A stretch of 64,000 nucleotides of DNA from Gadus chalcogrammus (Eukaryota > Chordata > Actinopteri > Gadiformes > Gadidae). A program made the position numbers and the translations under genes. The stretch lies in assembly GCF_026213295.1 (NCBI RefSeq), contig NC_079426.1, forward strand, positions 26,846,902 to 26,910,901, read 5' to 3'. Of the stretch, positions 10,334 to 21,555 are shown piece by piece. Within the stretch, counting starts at the first letter, position 1, and each line of letters opens with the position of its first letter. The notes beneath the pieces are model-generated. The model was not told the origin of the DNA and did no database searches. It worked only from the letters and a program-made list of their open reading frames with translations.

Positions 10334-13300
10334 TTACATGCGATATCTAAGCAGTTTATTTCTGAGTCCATGGATTCTGGGTGAACATTGTTCCGGTTTA
10401 ATGTTCATGACAACCCTCTGAAGGAACTCAAAAGAATACTTCATATTACGTGGGTACTCAAGGTTTAGGCAGTAGATTGCACCCAGTAACATGGCAAAGC
10501 CTGTGGACACATCTCGGAGGTCATGTAGGATAATCTTCTCCTCTACTACCAGAGCCACGTTGAAAACATCCAATGGAAATGCATCATGCAGAGGGCCTTC
10601 GTGTCCAATCAACAGTCCAACTTGCATCCCGCTCATTAGCACGTCAAGGGTTTCACCATGAGCCTGAAAACATAAAGACAAAAAAACACATCTTAACTGA
10701 CTGACTTAAACATCACTGCTAGGCTAATAGAGAAAGGCTACAAATGTCTTTGACATTAATTGAGTGAGTGTTGTCATTGCCTTTCTGAATGTTCATTGTT
10801 AAGCCCAAATAATAAAACAAACCAACAGTAATTTTGGCCACTAGGAGGAGCTAAACTGAGAGAAAATGTACTGAATGTTCTCTCAGAAATGGTTTCTCAA
10901 AAATGTAGTATATTCTGATTTTAAGTATGAACAAGAATTCAATGTTATATACATTGCATTTGAAATGAAAGAATGATTATAATAGACTATGCATCACACA
11001 GCTACATGCACATGGACAGAAACTCCGGGACACACCTCTTAACTAGCATATAACATGTGGTCCAAAAAAATAAATCTAGGATGCAGCCCACTACTTTATC
11101 ATCCCAGCAAACCCTTCTCTGATATACTATACTACATACTAAGCTATTTTAAAAAGTAGCCTAATGTGATAAGTTAACATTACATTATTTAAAAACAATA
11201 TAAGTCTGGATATTTTATTACATATTGGGTAAGTTACTGCATTTTAGGTTTCATTACATTTTCAATTTAAATTAAGGGCACATTTCATAAATTTTTCACT
11301 CATTTACTATTTTATTTGTAAAAAATTACCCCTTACGACTTATAAAAATGAAAAATGTTAAAACAAAACAATGTAATATAAAATGTGTAAATACGGTGTG
11401 TAGGTTCAATATTTCTAATGTGAAGTTTCAGCTTGACGCTCCGTTTTCCCTTCGACGCATACCTCATCCAATATCCACGATAATAATCCACCGGACCACG
11501 ACGTGATGTTTTAAAGGGTTTACTTGTCCAACGCAAAATACAAAAAACAATCCTTTTCCACAATGAGGTTTCTAATTAGAGGTACGAGAACGAGAGAGAA
11601 ATTGAGAGGTCAAAAAACTGTGTGGCTCCAAGCTTGTTATCCTGACAGTAAGACCGGTAGTTAAAAACAATTAAGTTCCTGTCACACTTCAAAATAAAGT
11701 GATTAAATGTGCGCGTACACCGAAAACATTGCAAGTGAATTACAAAATAAAATTATATGCATTCAAAATTAACACATTTAACTATTATTATATTTACTAT
11801 TATTTCACTTATGAAAATCCAACTGTCATTGTAAAATATGAACTTAAATAAAGCGAATAGGCATTTAGGCGCCTATACGGTGTCTTACATCACACATCCT
11901 GATTATGTCAGAGGAATCTTCTGCAAGGTAGCATGGAAGACCAAGTAGGACAGCTGCTCTTTTGTTTTGGTTCGTGTCCTACAAGAACAAGACAAGAGTT
12001 TGTGAATAAGATATCCAAGCCAGAATACTAATTTTAGTACATTAACAAGAAATGATTTCTGTGCAGTACATACCTCCTTTTGAAGACAACTGAGAACACT
12101 GCTCAGGCGCACACTCCTGCCTGATGCAGCAGCTTCTCCGTACATCTGTAGAACACCTGGCACCAAGGCATCAAGTCCATCCAGGAATGACTCCAGCAGG
12201 TCTTTGGTGACGATTCTACTGAACTCAGCAATGAGCTGAAACCAATAATAAAACAGCAGAGAAAAAGGCAATGAGTGAGGGAAAAATAAGAGCAGCTTAG
12301 AGCTCTAAGGGACACACAAAAAACACAAATATGATTGAAACATATAGTGCATAGTTTGACTACCTAAAACAACAAAATATAGGATTTCTATGCTGTACTC
12401 AGTTGGCAAAGAATTACCTGTCTCTCACTAAACAATGCAGGCCATCTGTCCTTGACTGCAGAAATGAGTGGCTCGTCACCAATGATCTCTTGTCTTCGCT
12501 GGGAGAATGTTGCAGTCATCAATTCATCGAGCAGGTGCAAATCTGGCTCTCTCTTCTGCACTTCCAAAAGCATGGTCTCACGATCCTTCTCTGATTTAAC
12601 AGTACTTTGTCCATCAGGTGGCTCTGGTAAGTAGTTGATCTCTCCCTTTTTTGCCTTCTTGACTGGCTTGGTGTTTCCCTTTCTTTTTCTTTTATTTACA
12701 AGAACTTCAGGGCATCCAGCTGCCATCATCCTCTGACGGTAATTGCCCATCTTGAATATCAGGCTGAATCTCCAGCAGTACCATCCTTTACCTGAACCCG
12801 GCTCCCTGAGACAAGGATGCTTTTCAACAAGAGCTTTGGCTACGCTTTCTAAATTGTCTTTACTTGGATAGCAAGTGATTCTGGTTATGCTATCAGCCAG
12901 TCTGTCCAGTATTTCACTCTTCACACTCTTTGAGATGACCATCACAGCTCCATCCTTGGCATAGGCATCATTTGCTACCCTCAGCTGAAACTCAACGTCA
13001 TGGGAGAAATCTGAAATAACAAAGTGATCAGGCCATTCTGAAGAATCACCACTACCAGGGGGCTCGGGGCTTGCACTATTCTGGGAACTAAGGCTTGCAG
13101 TATCTAATGTCGAGTCAGAAACTGGTTCAGAAAACGTGAACAGAACTTTCAGTGTGGCTCGTTCAGTTGGTAGGTCCTTGATGTCTGTCAAATTGCAGAG
13201 CTCATTCCCAAAGTCTGGATCTTCAAACTGTAAAAGGAACTTCCCACGGAGGCCCAGAGTGTTGCCCAGAACTAGACATAACTCATCAACTGATGGGGGA

Positions 13301-13362
13301 ACCTCCTGTAGGGTGACACGTCTTATTTCCTGAGGTGAGACGATGACTCTGAGAAGCATCAT
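10334..13362 (-). CDS. SAMD3-like protein, four coding exons
   Basis: Coding exons on the minus strand are 13362-12418, 12235-12074, 11978-11889 and 10663-10334, together 1527 nt including the stop (508 residues). Every junction has a consensus GT donor and AG acceptor and the phases agree: CAG|GTAATT, GAG|GTATGT, GAT|GTAAGA as donors; TTTCAG, TTGTAG, TTTCAG as acceptors. An upstream acceptor at 13380 implies a 5' non-coding exon. The start is the tandem ATG at 13362 just inside that exon. The N-terminal 70 residues look PB1-like (IVSPQEIRRVTLQE, LTDIKDLP). A basic stretch (KRKRKGNTKPVKKAKK) follows in the middle, and the C-terminus ends HGLRNKLLRYRM. It resembles the multi-copy fish family annotated 'sterile alpha motif domain-containing protein 3-like'; I see no clear SAM domain. 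Function unknown. No stop or frame break was found. Confidence 0.75.
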
Positions 13363-13647
13363 TGATGAGATACCAAGAACTGAAACACAGTGAACAAACA
13401 AGAAAACGCAGCATTAGACAGTAAATAACATAAATCTAAAAGAAGCTGTGAATGGAGTTAAAACAGCAGAGAGATTACAACAGATAGGGAGGGTGAATTC
13501 AGAGATCAGGTAGCCATTTCTACGCTACATCGTTATATAGCAAATAGTGTCGTCTAACCTTTTAAGTGCAGTTTATATCCCGTTATGTGGTCCAAAGATT
13601 AAGAATTTGTTTAAATGTATGACAAACCAACCCAATCAAATATTACC

Positions 13648-15880
13648 TTAATGTAACATGAATGTCCTTGGAGTGACGAGCAGCTTTTCCTCAACAGGGT
13701 ATGCAGCAAGGGGAATGTAGTCATTCAGACGGTCCGGATCAATGACCACAATTGTTGCAGGATCTCTTCTGGCGAGCTGGTAACACCTGAGATGCTCTTG
13801 GAAGGTCGCTGTGAATAGTTCAGTAATGAATGATATGCAACCATCCACTACACAGATCTCCAATACTCTCCCAAAATCTGGCAGTCCACACGTATGTCCA
13901 ACTGAGAGTACCATGCCTTTAGAATATTTTGTCCCATTCAAGTAAGCAATGGAGGTGAGTGAAACAGAGTCCAGACCTTCAAACTTATTCCATACAGCCT
14001 CTCTGATTGCAGCATCTAGGATGCCCACAGACACAACTGATACTCGTCCAGTCTCAATGCTTGGCTTGAAAATAGTTGGCATCTCCAAGTAATATGACAA
14101 CATCAGTTGATGTCTTGTGGCCAACGTGTGCAGAATATTTTTGAAATTGCCAGTATTGTGAACAATTCTTTTAAAAAAAGAATGTTTTGCCTCAAATCGT
14201 ATTGTCCAGAACTCAATTAATGGTCCAAATTTCTGAATCAGAACAGGATAATGTTCAAGATAATGATGTTTCGGGCGTAATTTAGTACCAGGAAATAATT
14301 CTAAGAGCAACTGTCTGTGGTCAGAAATTTTGGCTTGTAGGTAGCACAGGGTTTCTGTTGTGAATGAGGGGCTTGATAACACCTCCACAATGTCTTTCAG
14401 TTCAAGGATCACAGACCAAGTCTTTTCACCCTCTGGAATATGATGGCCAATCAACAGTGGAAGAAATCTCAGAAGTGCCCAGTTCTCGTGTCCGTTGCCA
14501 CCAATTGTTCTTTTTTTTGAAAAGGTTGTTGGTATTTTCTGAGGCCTGTCAGTTTTGTCAGAAAACTGAAAAGAAAATGATGCTATTCTATCATTCAATG
14601 TGAAATACTTTTTAGCAATAAGATCTGAAAGACATATGCATAGTTCCACAGGTACAATTCCCTCCAATAAATCGTGCAGAAAATCAGGTGGAAAACCTTT
14701 TGCAGGATGAAAGTGGGCAAGTCTGCTTAAAGGACAGTTTCTCTTCAAACCATGAACACACGAGGCATCAGTTGTGTTAAGCACATTAATGGCTTCATCA
14801 AACAGTTCTGGTGTTCTCAAAGTAAATGCCCCACTTCTGACATCATGATGCTGAATATCTTTAAGGTTAGCCAAACAAAATCTGCAAAATTTCTCCACGT
14901 TGAAAGACTCTTGGTATCCAGCAAGGGAGTGTGCACCTAAGTTATCGGCAGACACATACAAAACAGTACCTTTGACACAAGACCCAAGTCTTTTCACAAA
15001 TACACCAGTCGTCTCTAAATGCTGAAGGTCTCTAATCAGAGGCTCCAAAACTTTGCTGTAACCATATTGTTTTATATGTACAGTTTTGCACAATGCAGCT
15101 AGATAAATTGATGATAATGTTGATCTAAGTCTTATGGGTAAGTTAGCTATCACCCAATATATACCACACAATTTATGTTTCTTTCTTGAAGTTCCCAATG
15201 GATTACAGATTTCAAAATCATCAATGTATAAGCCAAGAGCTATGCCTAATCCTTCAGCAAAAAGTTTGTTTTCTTTAAAGTATTCACCATCTTGAAATGA
15301 GCAGTAATGACCTTCCTGTCCATTGGATCTCTGTAATGTCTCTACAATCTCACTTCTTTCCAACAACTTACTTAACAAATCTAAAATAGGAACATAAACA
15401 AATGAATGATTTTTTTCTTGTGGATTTAGCACATATTCAACCGGTTCAATCACTGTAAAAATCTTTCTGTAAAATGACTGCCTTTTACGTTCTGTGCCCA
15501 AAGGCCCTGCTCTTGAAAGAAATTTGAGTGGGTTCAACGATTGTATTTCATCAGACAATGATGTAACAACAGAGGCATCAGCTGCACAGTTATTTTCCTC
15601 CAAAACTTTCTCTATAATTGTTTTAATATTTTTATAGGCAAAGTCTCCAATGTCAAATAACTCATCAATTACTTCCTGTACTGCAGAATTTGAAACATGC
15701 AGAATTGTTTGCATACGGATAAATAAAGATGCCAACTGACGTTTAATTGACTCTCCATTTTCAAGAGGAGGTACACCCTCGGGTACTGAATCATATGAAG
15801 TTGATGCCTCAGTCCAAGAAACATAATCCTCTTCTAGCACTGCATCTGTAAGTGCATCGTGTACAAAAAGCTCTGGTCTG
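13648..15880 (-). CDS. Transposase-like protein of the EnSpm-like element
   Basis: An open frame of about 730 residues, possibly starting a little further upstream (the frame stays open to about 15908). It contains IYWVIANLPIRLRS, then LYVSADNLGAHSLAGYQESF with a nearby cysteine pair (KFCRFC). Later come FPPDFLHDLLEGIVPVEL and a KHHYLEHYP block. The aspartate in SADNLGAH, the D/H in DFLHDLLEG and a later acidic residue could form the DDE-type centre of CMC (CACTA/Mirage/Chapaev) transposases; this is inference from motif spacing, not proven. The same multi-copy fish family usually has C2H2 fingers at its N-terminus, which lie here in the next reading frame (15882-16277). Stop codon follows RTFMLH at 13648. 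Confidence 0.62.
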
Positions 15881-15881
15881 T

Positions 15882-16277
15882 TTAACTGTTTAAGGTGGAC
15901 AACCTATGATAGCGACTTCTATGAGAAGTAAATGTTGAAAGTACATTGGACTTGAAAGAGCAACCTGCAAACGGACATTTAACTGTTTCCCTGTTCCTCA
16001 AATGAGTCTTCAGATGGGCACAATATTTGATAATGTTACTAGGCTCTGAGAATGTACACAAATCACAGCATAACTTGGTCACAATTTTATGACCTTTTGA
16101 ATGTTCTTTCAAGTGGTTTTTAAGTTCAGTTTGGGTTTGAAATGTGTTCAAACAGTCTTGATAAATGCAGACAAGGCCTGAACACCTCCGGTGATGTCCA
16201 TGATGCTCTTTAAAATGCTGTATTATTTTTCCTTGGCCACTGGAGGAAAAGGCACAAAACTTACATAAACATAACAT
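15882..16277 (-). CDS. C2H2 zinc-finger segment, likely N-terminus of the transposase
   Basis: 131 residues with several C2H2 finger patterns: CKFCAF...H, CIYQDCLNTF...H...H, CDLCTF...H...H and CPFAGCSFKS...H...H. Such fingers normally precede the transposase domain in this fish family and would bind the subterminal repeats. The downstream transposase frame is offset by one base. In the transposase frame a TAG lies at the junction (about 15910), so either one base has been gained or lost near 15905-15912 or an unseen splice joins them. An 18-nt intron is not plausible, so I favour a frame shift. Confidence 0.6.
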   Translation of the reverse strand: MLCLCKFCAFSSSGQGKIIQHFKEHHGHHRRCSGLVCIYQDCLNTFQTQTELKNHLKEHSKGHKIVTKLCCDLCTFSEPSNIIKYCAHLKTHLRNRETVKCPFAGCSFKSNVLSTFTSHRSRYHRLSTLNS

Positions 16278-17424
16278 TTATTTAGACAACTAGTGGTTAA
16301 GAACAGTTATCTATTAACTACAAAAAAACAACAACTATAAACCAATATTCTATGTTATTTTGAATTACATTTAGTTTATTGGATTACGTTTAGCTAACAC
16401 TTATGCAGTATGATTCAACAACCCTGCAAGAATTAAAACCTTTATGGTGTTTAAAATATTCAGTTTGGGTTTGTTATAAGTAGTGTTGCTGTTAATTTTG
16501 AAGACTGTAAATTGTGATGTTGAATATTACATTATAAACTGAATAAAACAAAAACACAAATCAATATTATTATTCAATTCATCAGTAGTGCCAACATGAG
16601 TTAAGTAGGCTCTAAAACCTCCAACCTGTTGATAATGATTAGTTAGTTAAGCATTTAATATCCTATCCTTCCTTTCCTACCTCTCTGACTAAACATTAAA
16701 ATAAATATATTTTACAATCTGTTCAACTCAATGGTTTAAACTGGTAAACAGCCCTGTGCCATCACATATCCTCTCCTCTGTCATCAGCCTAATCCTCTGT
16801 CAACCAAAGTAATAATTAAACTGTTCTCAGACACTTAACGTTAGTTAAAACAATATATTTTGTATCTATAAATGACGTTCATTTTCAGTTAATTCATCAA
16901 ATTGCAAGCTGTCATGGGTAGATGTGTTCGAGCGACTTGAACTAGGTGGTAAACACTCAGTCGTGACGTGAATTTAAACCGCGTTGACGCGGCACGCAAC
17001 CCCTAATACAAACACAAGACGAGACGAACATTTACGCTGTGTTAACATGTAACTAAACTAAATAAACGGACATGGAATTTAACAACGACATACTTGTTTG
17101 AGTGGTTATTGCAAAAGAACAGGTGACGTTAATGGTAAATGGTATTAAACAGAAAGTTGTAATGATGGTACTTGCAAGATTATAATAAACTGCCGTAGCG
17201 CGTATGATAAATGATATGGTTGATAAACGATTTGAAAACAGTATGAAGATAACGGAACACATAGACAAACACACAGGCAACATTTACACTCAGTCTCTTA
17301 ATAATTTCCTGGGTAGCGTATCGCTACCGTGACGGAAGCTATGCATCCCGTCACACAAGCTCCATCTGTCTGTTTAAAACATACCGAGGGGACCGCGGGA
17401 AAAAAAACAGCGCATGCTGCTCAT
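16278..17424. other. EnSpm-like element 5' non-coding region
   Basis: AT-rich sequence between the zinc-finger exon and the hAT-like insertion. No convincing gene; short frames near 17053-17283 are not supported by any motif. Confidence 0.5.
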
Positions 17425-19090
17425 CAGGGACGTGCACAGGAATTTTGAGGGGCAGTTGCTCTGACCTGAAAAAAGGGCACCCCCCCCCCCTCCCATGCAG
17501 CTCTTTAACCCTGTACTTTCTAGCATGGTCCTCTCATATATGGTGATCAGCACTTAGGCCTACCTTCCCTATGTGCCTCCTCCTGGTCACATTTTCCTAG
17601 TGTCTGGAGGCTTGTGGCTGCTCCTCATCTTAAATGTAATGTAATTATGAAAAATTGCCATTAGTAGGCTAAAATATGAGTCTGATTAATTTATCAATTA
17701 GCCTACACAGTATAATTTTTTATCACTATGCAAAGTCTCTGTCCCACCTGCTGTTTGGCTTTTTCGTAGCCAACCCTGTAGTGATGTGCTCCTCTTTGCT
17801 GCCTCCTTTAGTTGTCTCTCTCTCTCTCCTGAATCCTTCTCTTTTCACTGGGCATTTCGGCTTCACTTAACAATAACAAACAATACCCAAAATAGTGATA
17901 AGATTTAGGAATGAACCATTTTGAATGAAAGAATTCATGTGATGCATTACTTCCATCATTTATTCTTCTTGTTAAAACGAAATGTTAGAAACTAACTATC
18001 AGCAGATATGTAGCTTAGTTTGCCTACCAAAAAAAAAAGTGTAGACTATAGTGATAACGGGCTGCTTGTCTGCAAGCTAGCTAGCTGTCTGATTATTTAG
18101 GCTAAACGTTACATGGCAAACTGAGCCTGGATTTATGAAGATTGTAATTCATTTCATAAAACGTGATGATGATTGTTTGTTTGTTATACATCTCAAATTC
18201 ACCTTTTCCGACAACATCAAGGAAGTCGTCTCACAGGTGCTGTCACACTAAATTTGTACCGGCTGGCAAATTTGTACCGGGCGCGTCATCCATACGAAAT
18301 CCATTCCAAACCTGCCTGCAACAGATGATCGCGTCGTCCGTTGCCGGGCAGGTTTAAAAAAACATTCGCGCCCATGTTGCCAAAGACGAAATAACATAAT
18401 ACAGTTAACGTATCGCTAGATAACACTTGTTTTTACTTTATATTTGTATTGTATTTCATTGTTCAATCAAATTTAGCAAGTAAACTGAGTGTTTAAAGCA
18501 AGTCAAGGACGAAATAGCACAATACAGATAACGGATCGCTAGATAGAAGGTTCACGAATGTTCGTGAACCTTTCACGTCATTCACGCGATCGTCCGTTGC
18601 CAGACAACGGACGACGCGATCATCTGTTGCCGGGCAGGTTTGGAATGGATATGTATTGATGACGCGCCCGGTACACATTTGGCAGCCGGTACAAATTTAG
18701 TGTGACACCGCCGGTGTTCCGGTCGCGTGCAGCGCTGCAGCTACGTAAAGCAGCTTTCACACGCCGCGCGGCAACTCGCCGCCTCCATTCATTTCAATGA
18801 GGGAAGGGCGGCAGAGGGGAGGCGGCAAAAGCGGCTGTTGCCGCGCGGCAGAGTTTGCCCTCCCCCTACTGACTTTCACTCTCAGTGCCCGAACGGAATT
18901 GAAGGAGGCTACGCTTACTTTATGAAATGTTTCGAGTGGCGATTTTTTTTATCTAGGCCTACATGAAATTCTGCATCCATTAAATGAATATAAAATAAAA
19001 AAAAAATTCCTCGGAAGGGCAACGTGAGTCAAGGAGGGCATATGGGCAGTTGCCCAAGCAACCTGAGCAACCCCCCTGTGCACGTCCCTG
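17425..19090. mobile_element. hAT-like non-autonomous element with 5-bp duplication
   Basis: Terminal inverted repeat CAGGGACGTGCACAGG, flanked by CTCAT at 17420-17424 and again at 19091-19095. CAGGG ends suggest the hAT superfamily; a 5-bp rather than 8-bp duplication fits the hAT5 subgroup (established naming, assignment inferred). The second GGGCAGTTGC word is shared by both ends further in. No transposase. It contains MITE copy 2 (18241-18707) and, at 18740-18860, CG-rich sequence with GCGGCAACTCGCCGCCTC that resembles 63008-63050. Confidence 0.75.
18241..18707. mobile_element. 467-bp inverted-repeat MITE, copy 2
   Basis: Same family as 5255-5724, with ends TGTCACACTAAATTTG and its complement and the doubled AAATTTGTACCGG motif in each terminus. 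The interior has the TTATCTAGCGATCCG-type block but in the opposite orientation relative to copy 1. It lies inside the hAT-like element and so is younger. Confidence 0.85.
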
Positions 19091-19926
19091 CTCATTATTA
19101 ATTATCTGCATAATATCCATGTTAAAACAACTTTACTAAATGAATTGGAGTAACTAGTCAATATAAAATACAAAGTGAGCAAAGCACGAGCACGAAGTGA
19201 CAGCAGCCCCAACACGCAGCCTCAACCGTTAGGTGGCTAACTAGCAAACTAGCTAACTCATGTCGGGCTCGAATAAAAACGAATGTTGCAGTCACATTTT
19301 CCAGGCTATTAAAAAAGCACAACCTACACATTTAACGTTATTACGTTACTACACATGAGGTTAATGTTAAAAGACTTAATTAGAGATAATTAAACTCACC
19401 AGCTGTTCCTCAGCCTCGTGTAAAGAAATCTACTTCGACACGTTCACCACTCGTCACTTCGGTCCCCGCGTCGTGTTACTCCGCCTCGGTTCTAGGCCGT
19501 TGTCAGGCATAGTCTCTTCCCGCGTATCGAAGTAGTCCTTCATTTACTACAAAGTGTCTGTATTTCGATATGATATATGACTTATCTGCGGTGTTTAAAT
19601 TATTCTGTTCATGCTTCAGCCTTGCCATGAATTAAATAAGACAATTAAACTCATAAGTCCAAATATTAATTTTGCAGCTCTCATTGGCCCACTCCCGCCT
19701 TTTCCCCCACGCCCCGCCCCCCCATCTGATAACTTTGAAACCCAAGTTCAATCAACACATACTTATCTGATAACATTTTCAAATAGTCAACACAATTAAT
19801 AACAGTAAGTTCTACTTTTTAAAACTCACGCAGATGAGTTCAAAATCCAAAACTTGTTAGAGCTCTTTGTGTTAAAGAGAGGAAGTAAGTGGACTTAACT
19901 AAACGGAGCTGTCCTGTTTTACAGTG
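19091..19926 (-). other. EnSpm-like 5' end with candidate non-coding exon
   Basis: GC-rich sequence at about 19400-19560 ends, on the minus strand, in a consensus splice donor (CAGCTG|GTGAGT, exon edge at 19400). It would suit a first non-coding exon and promoter for the transposase gene downstream. The final 10 bases are the CACTGTAAAA terminus. Exon status is inferred from the donor site only. Confidence 0.35.
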
Positions 19927-20726
19927 TGGGCACCTTTCTGGCCAGTTAAGGACACCTTACATGTATAGTTAATAAAATATTGAAAACACTTGCACACCAT
20001 CAAAAAAGAGCCAAGATAAATACAAAGCAATAAAAACAACAACACACACATTACATAGAATATGCCAGTTTGAAGATGTGGGTCTGTGGACCCCATGGAT
20101 GACAGCCGTGCAGGAGGTGTGGTGAGGAGCATGGAGGAGGAAGAGCGGAGAGTACCGGTAGGGCTGTAGTTCTGGAGGAGGTCAGAGATGTAAGGGTGGG
20201 GGGGGGGTGGGGGGGGGGCATGTTATGGAGAGCTTAAAAATCAAGGAGGAGAGTTTCATACAGTACAAGTGACATGTAAATATATATGCAGTTTTGTGTT
20301 TGAACACTGAGTGGAGCATTAGCAAAGGAAATGCTTATAGTTAATCACCTGGGGAGATACAGGTGTGTTTTACCTTTATGTTTGTCACTTTTGTAAAAGA
20401 GCTGGAGTAATGGAATAAGATGCAGCTGGGTAGGCGCTGAGAGGTGATGCATGAGGCATGATGGTGGCACGGCAGACAAGTAGAGGAGCATGATGGACTG
20501 GGATCTGATGAGGAAACAAAAAAGATTATCTAACTTAAGATAAAATATACTCTGAAGTTTCCAGTTTCTGCAAACAGAAGAGAAGGGGTTTAATTAAGGC
20601 TTTGTATCATTAATAAGATAGACTGACAAACAATCAATAACAAACAAAAAAATATAAAAGGCCTGGCTTAGTTTAAAGCCCACTCACCACGTCAAGGTGC
20701 AGGCCAAGAGTGGGAACATAGAACAA
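19927..20726. other. No gene recognised
   Basis: Flanking sequence with a poly-G run at about 20196-20218. I see no gene or transposon end apart from that. Confidence 0.5.
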
Positions 20727-21105
20727 AGACTCACATCACAAACTCAGACAGTCACAACATGTATATGAATACGAGACACAATAGAACAAAGACTCACATC
20801 ACAAACTCAGACAGTCACAACATGTAGAAAACATATAAATACATGAAACATGCATATAAATACGAGACCAAAGACTCACATCACAAACTCAGACAGTCAC
20901 AACATGTAAAAAACATATAAATACATGAAACATGTATATACAAGACCATAGACTCACATCACAAACTCAGACAGTCACAACATGTAAAAAACATATAAAT
21001 ACATGAAACATGTATATACAAGTCCATAGACTCACATCACAAACTCAGACAGTCACAACATGTAAAAAACATATAAACATATGCAACATGTATATAAATA
21101 CGAGA
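20727..21105. repeat. Minisatellite, five units of 63-82 bp
   Basis: The core GACTCACATCACAAACTCAG recurs at about 20728, 20791, 20873, 20951 and 21029, each followed by AGACAGTCACAACATGTA and then variable AT-rich spacers with ACATATAAATACATGAAAC. The last three units have nearly constant 78-bp spacing. Confidence 0.85.
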
Positions 21106-21555
21106 CAATAGAATTTATTTTGTTTTATAGAGGTTACAGAGGTCACTGATCGGATGTGCTGTTCAAAAAGAAATGTACTATTCAACTATGCCTTGTGCTC
21201 CGTTATGCAAGCTCCAAGTCTACAATTGAACAATGTCTTTGTGCAGTTTTGAGTGCTTTGTGCCAACTTGTGCTCCGTCATGCAAGCTCCAAGTATTACA
21301 CTGAACACTAAACTGTACAAATCCGATCTTATTGGCTGGAGGGTGGTTTGAGATATGCTCTACATGTTCCACTGTTGACAACAATTATCTTATTTTCTAA
21401 ATCTTATTTACAATTTTTGCAAGGTTTCAATTTATAGTATAAAATAGTTCATATTTTGACATGGTTTAATTCCAATTGTTAAAATTAGGGGTGGGGGAAT
21501 TTTTGGTATTACGTATGTTTGCTATCTATCTGTCTATCCTTCCCAGTAATGTGGT

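Larger units (their letters stand above)
7936..19926 (-). mobile_element. EnSpm/CACTA-like DNA transposon carrying two genes
   Basis: The left end reads CACTGTAA (7936-7943), interrupted at once by a Harbinger-type MITE. The right end reads TTTTACAGTG (19917-19926), the reverse complement of CACTGTAAAA. Inside the left end is subterminal sequence rich in CAACTTG/AAGTTAACTCA words, a feature of EnSpm-like termini. Two minus-strand genes lie between, a zinc-finger/transposase-like protein and a spliced SAMD3-like protein. CACTA elements make a 3-bp target duplication; the flanks here are ATG and TGG, which do not match. The ends are therefore inferred from the CACTGTAAA pair and gene content rather than proven. 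Without the later insertions the element is about 9.3 kb. Confidence 0.65.

Noticed and set aside
7936..19926. Claiming a 3-bp CACTA target duplication
   Set aside because: Flanking triplets are ATG and TGG and do not match, so the ends are reported as inferred.
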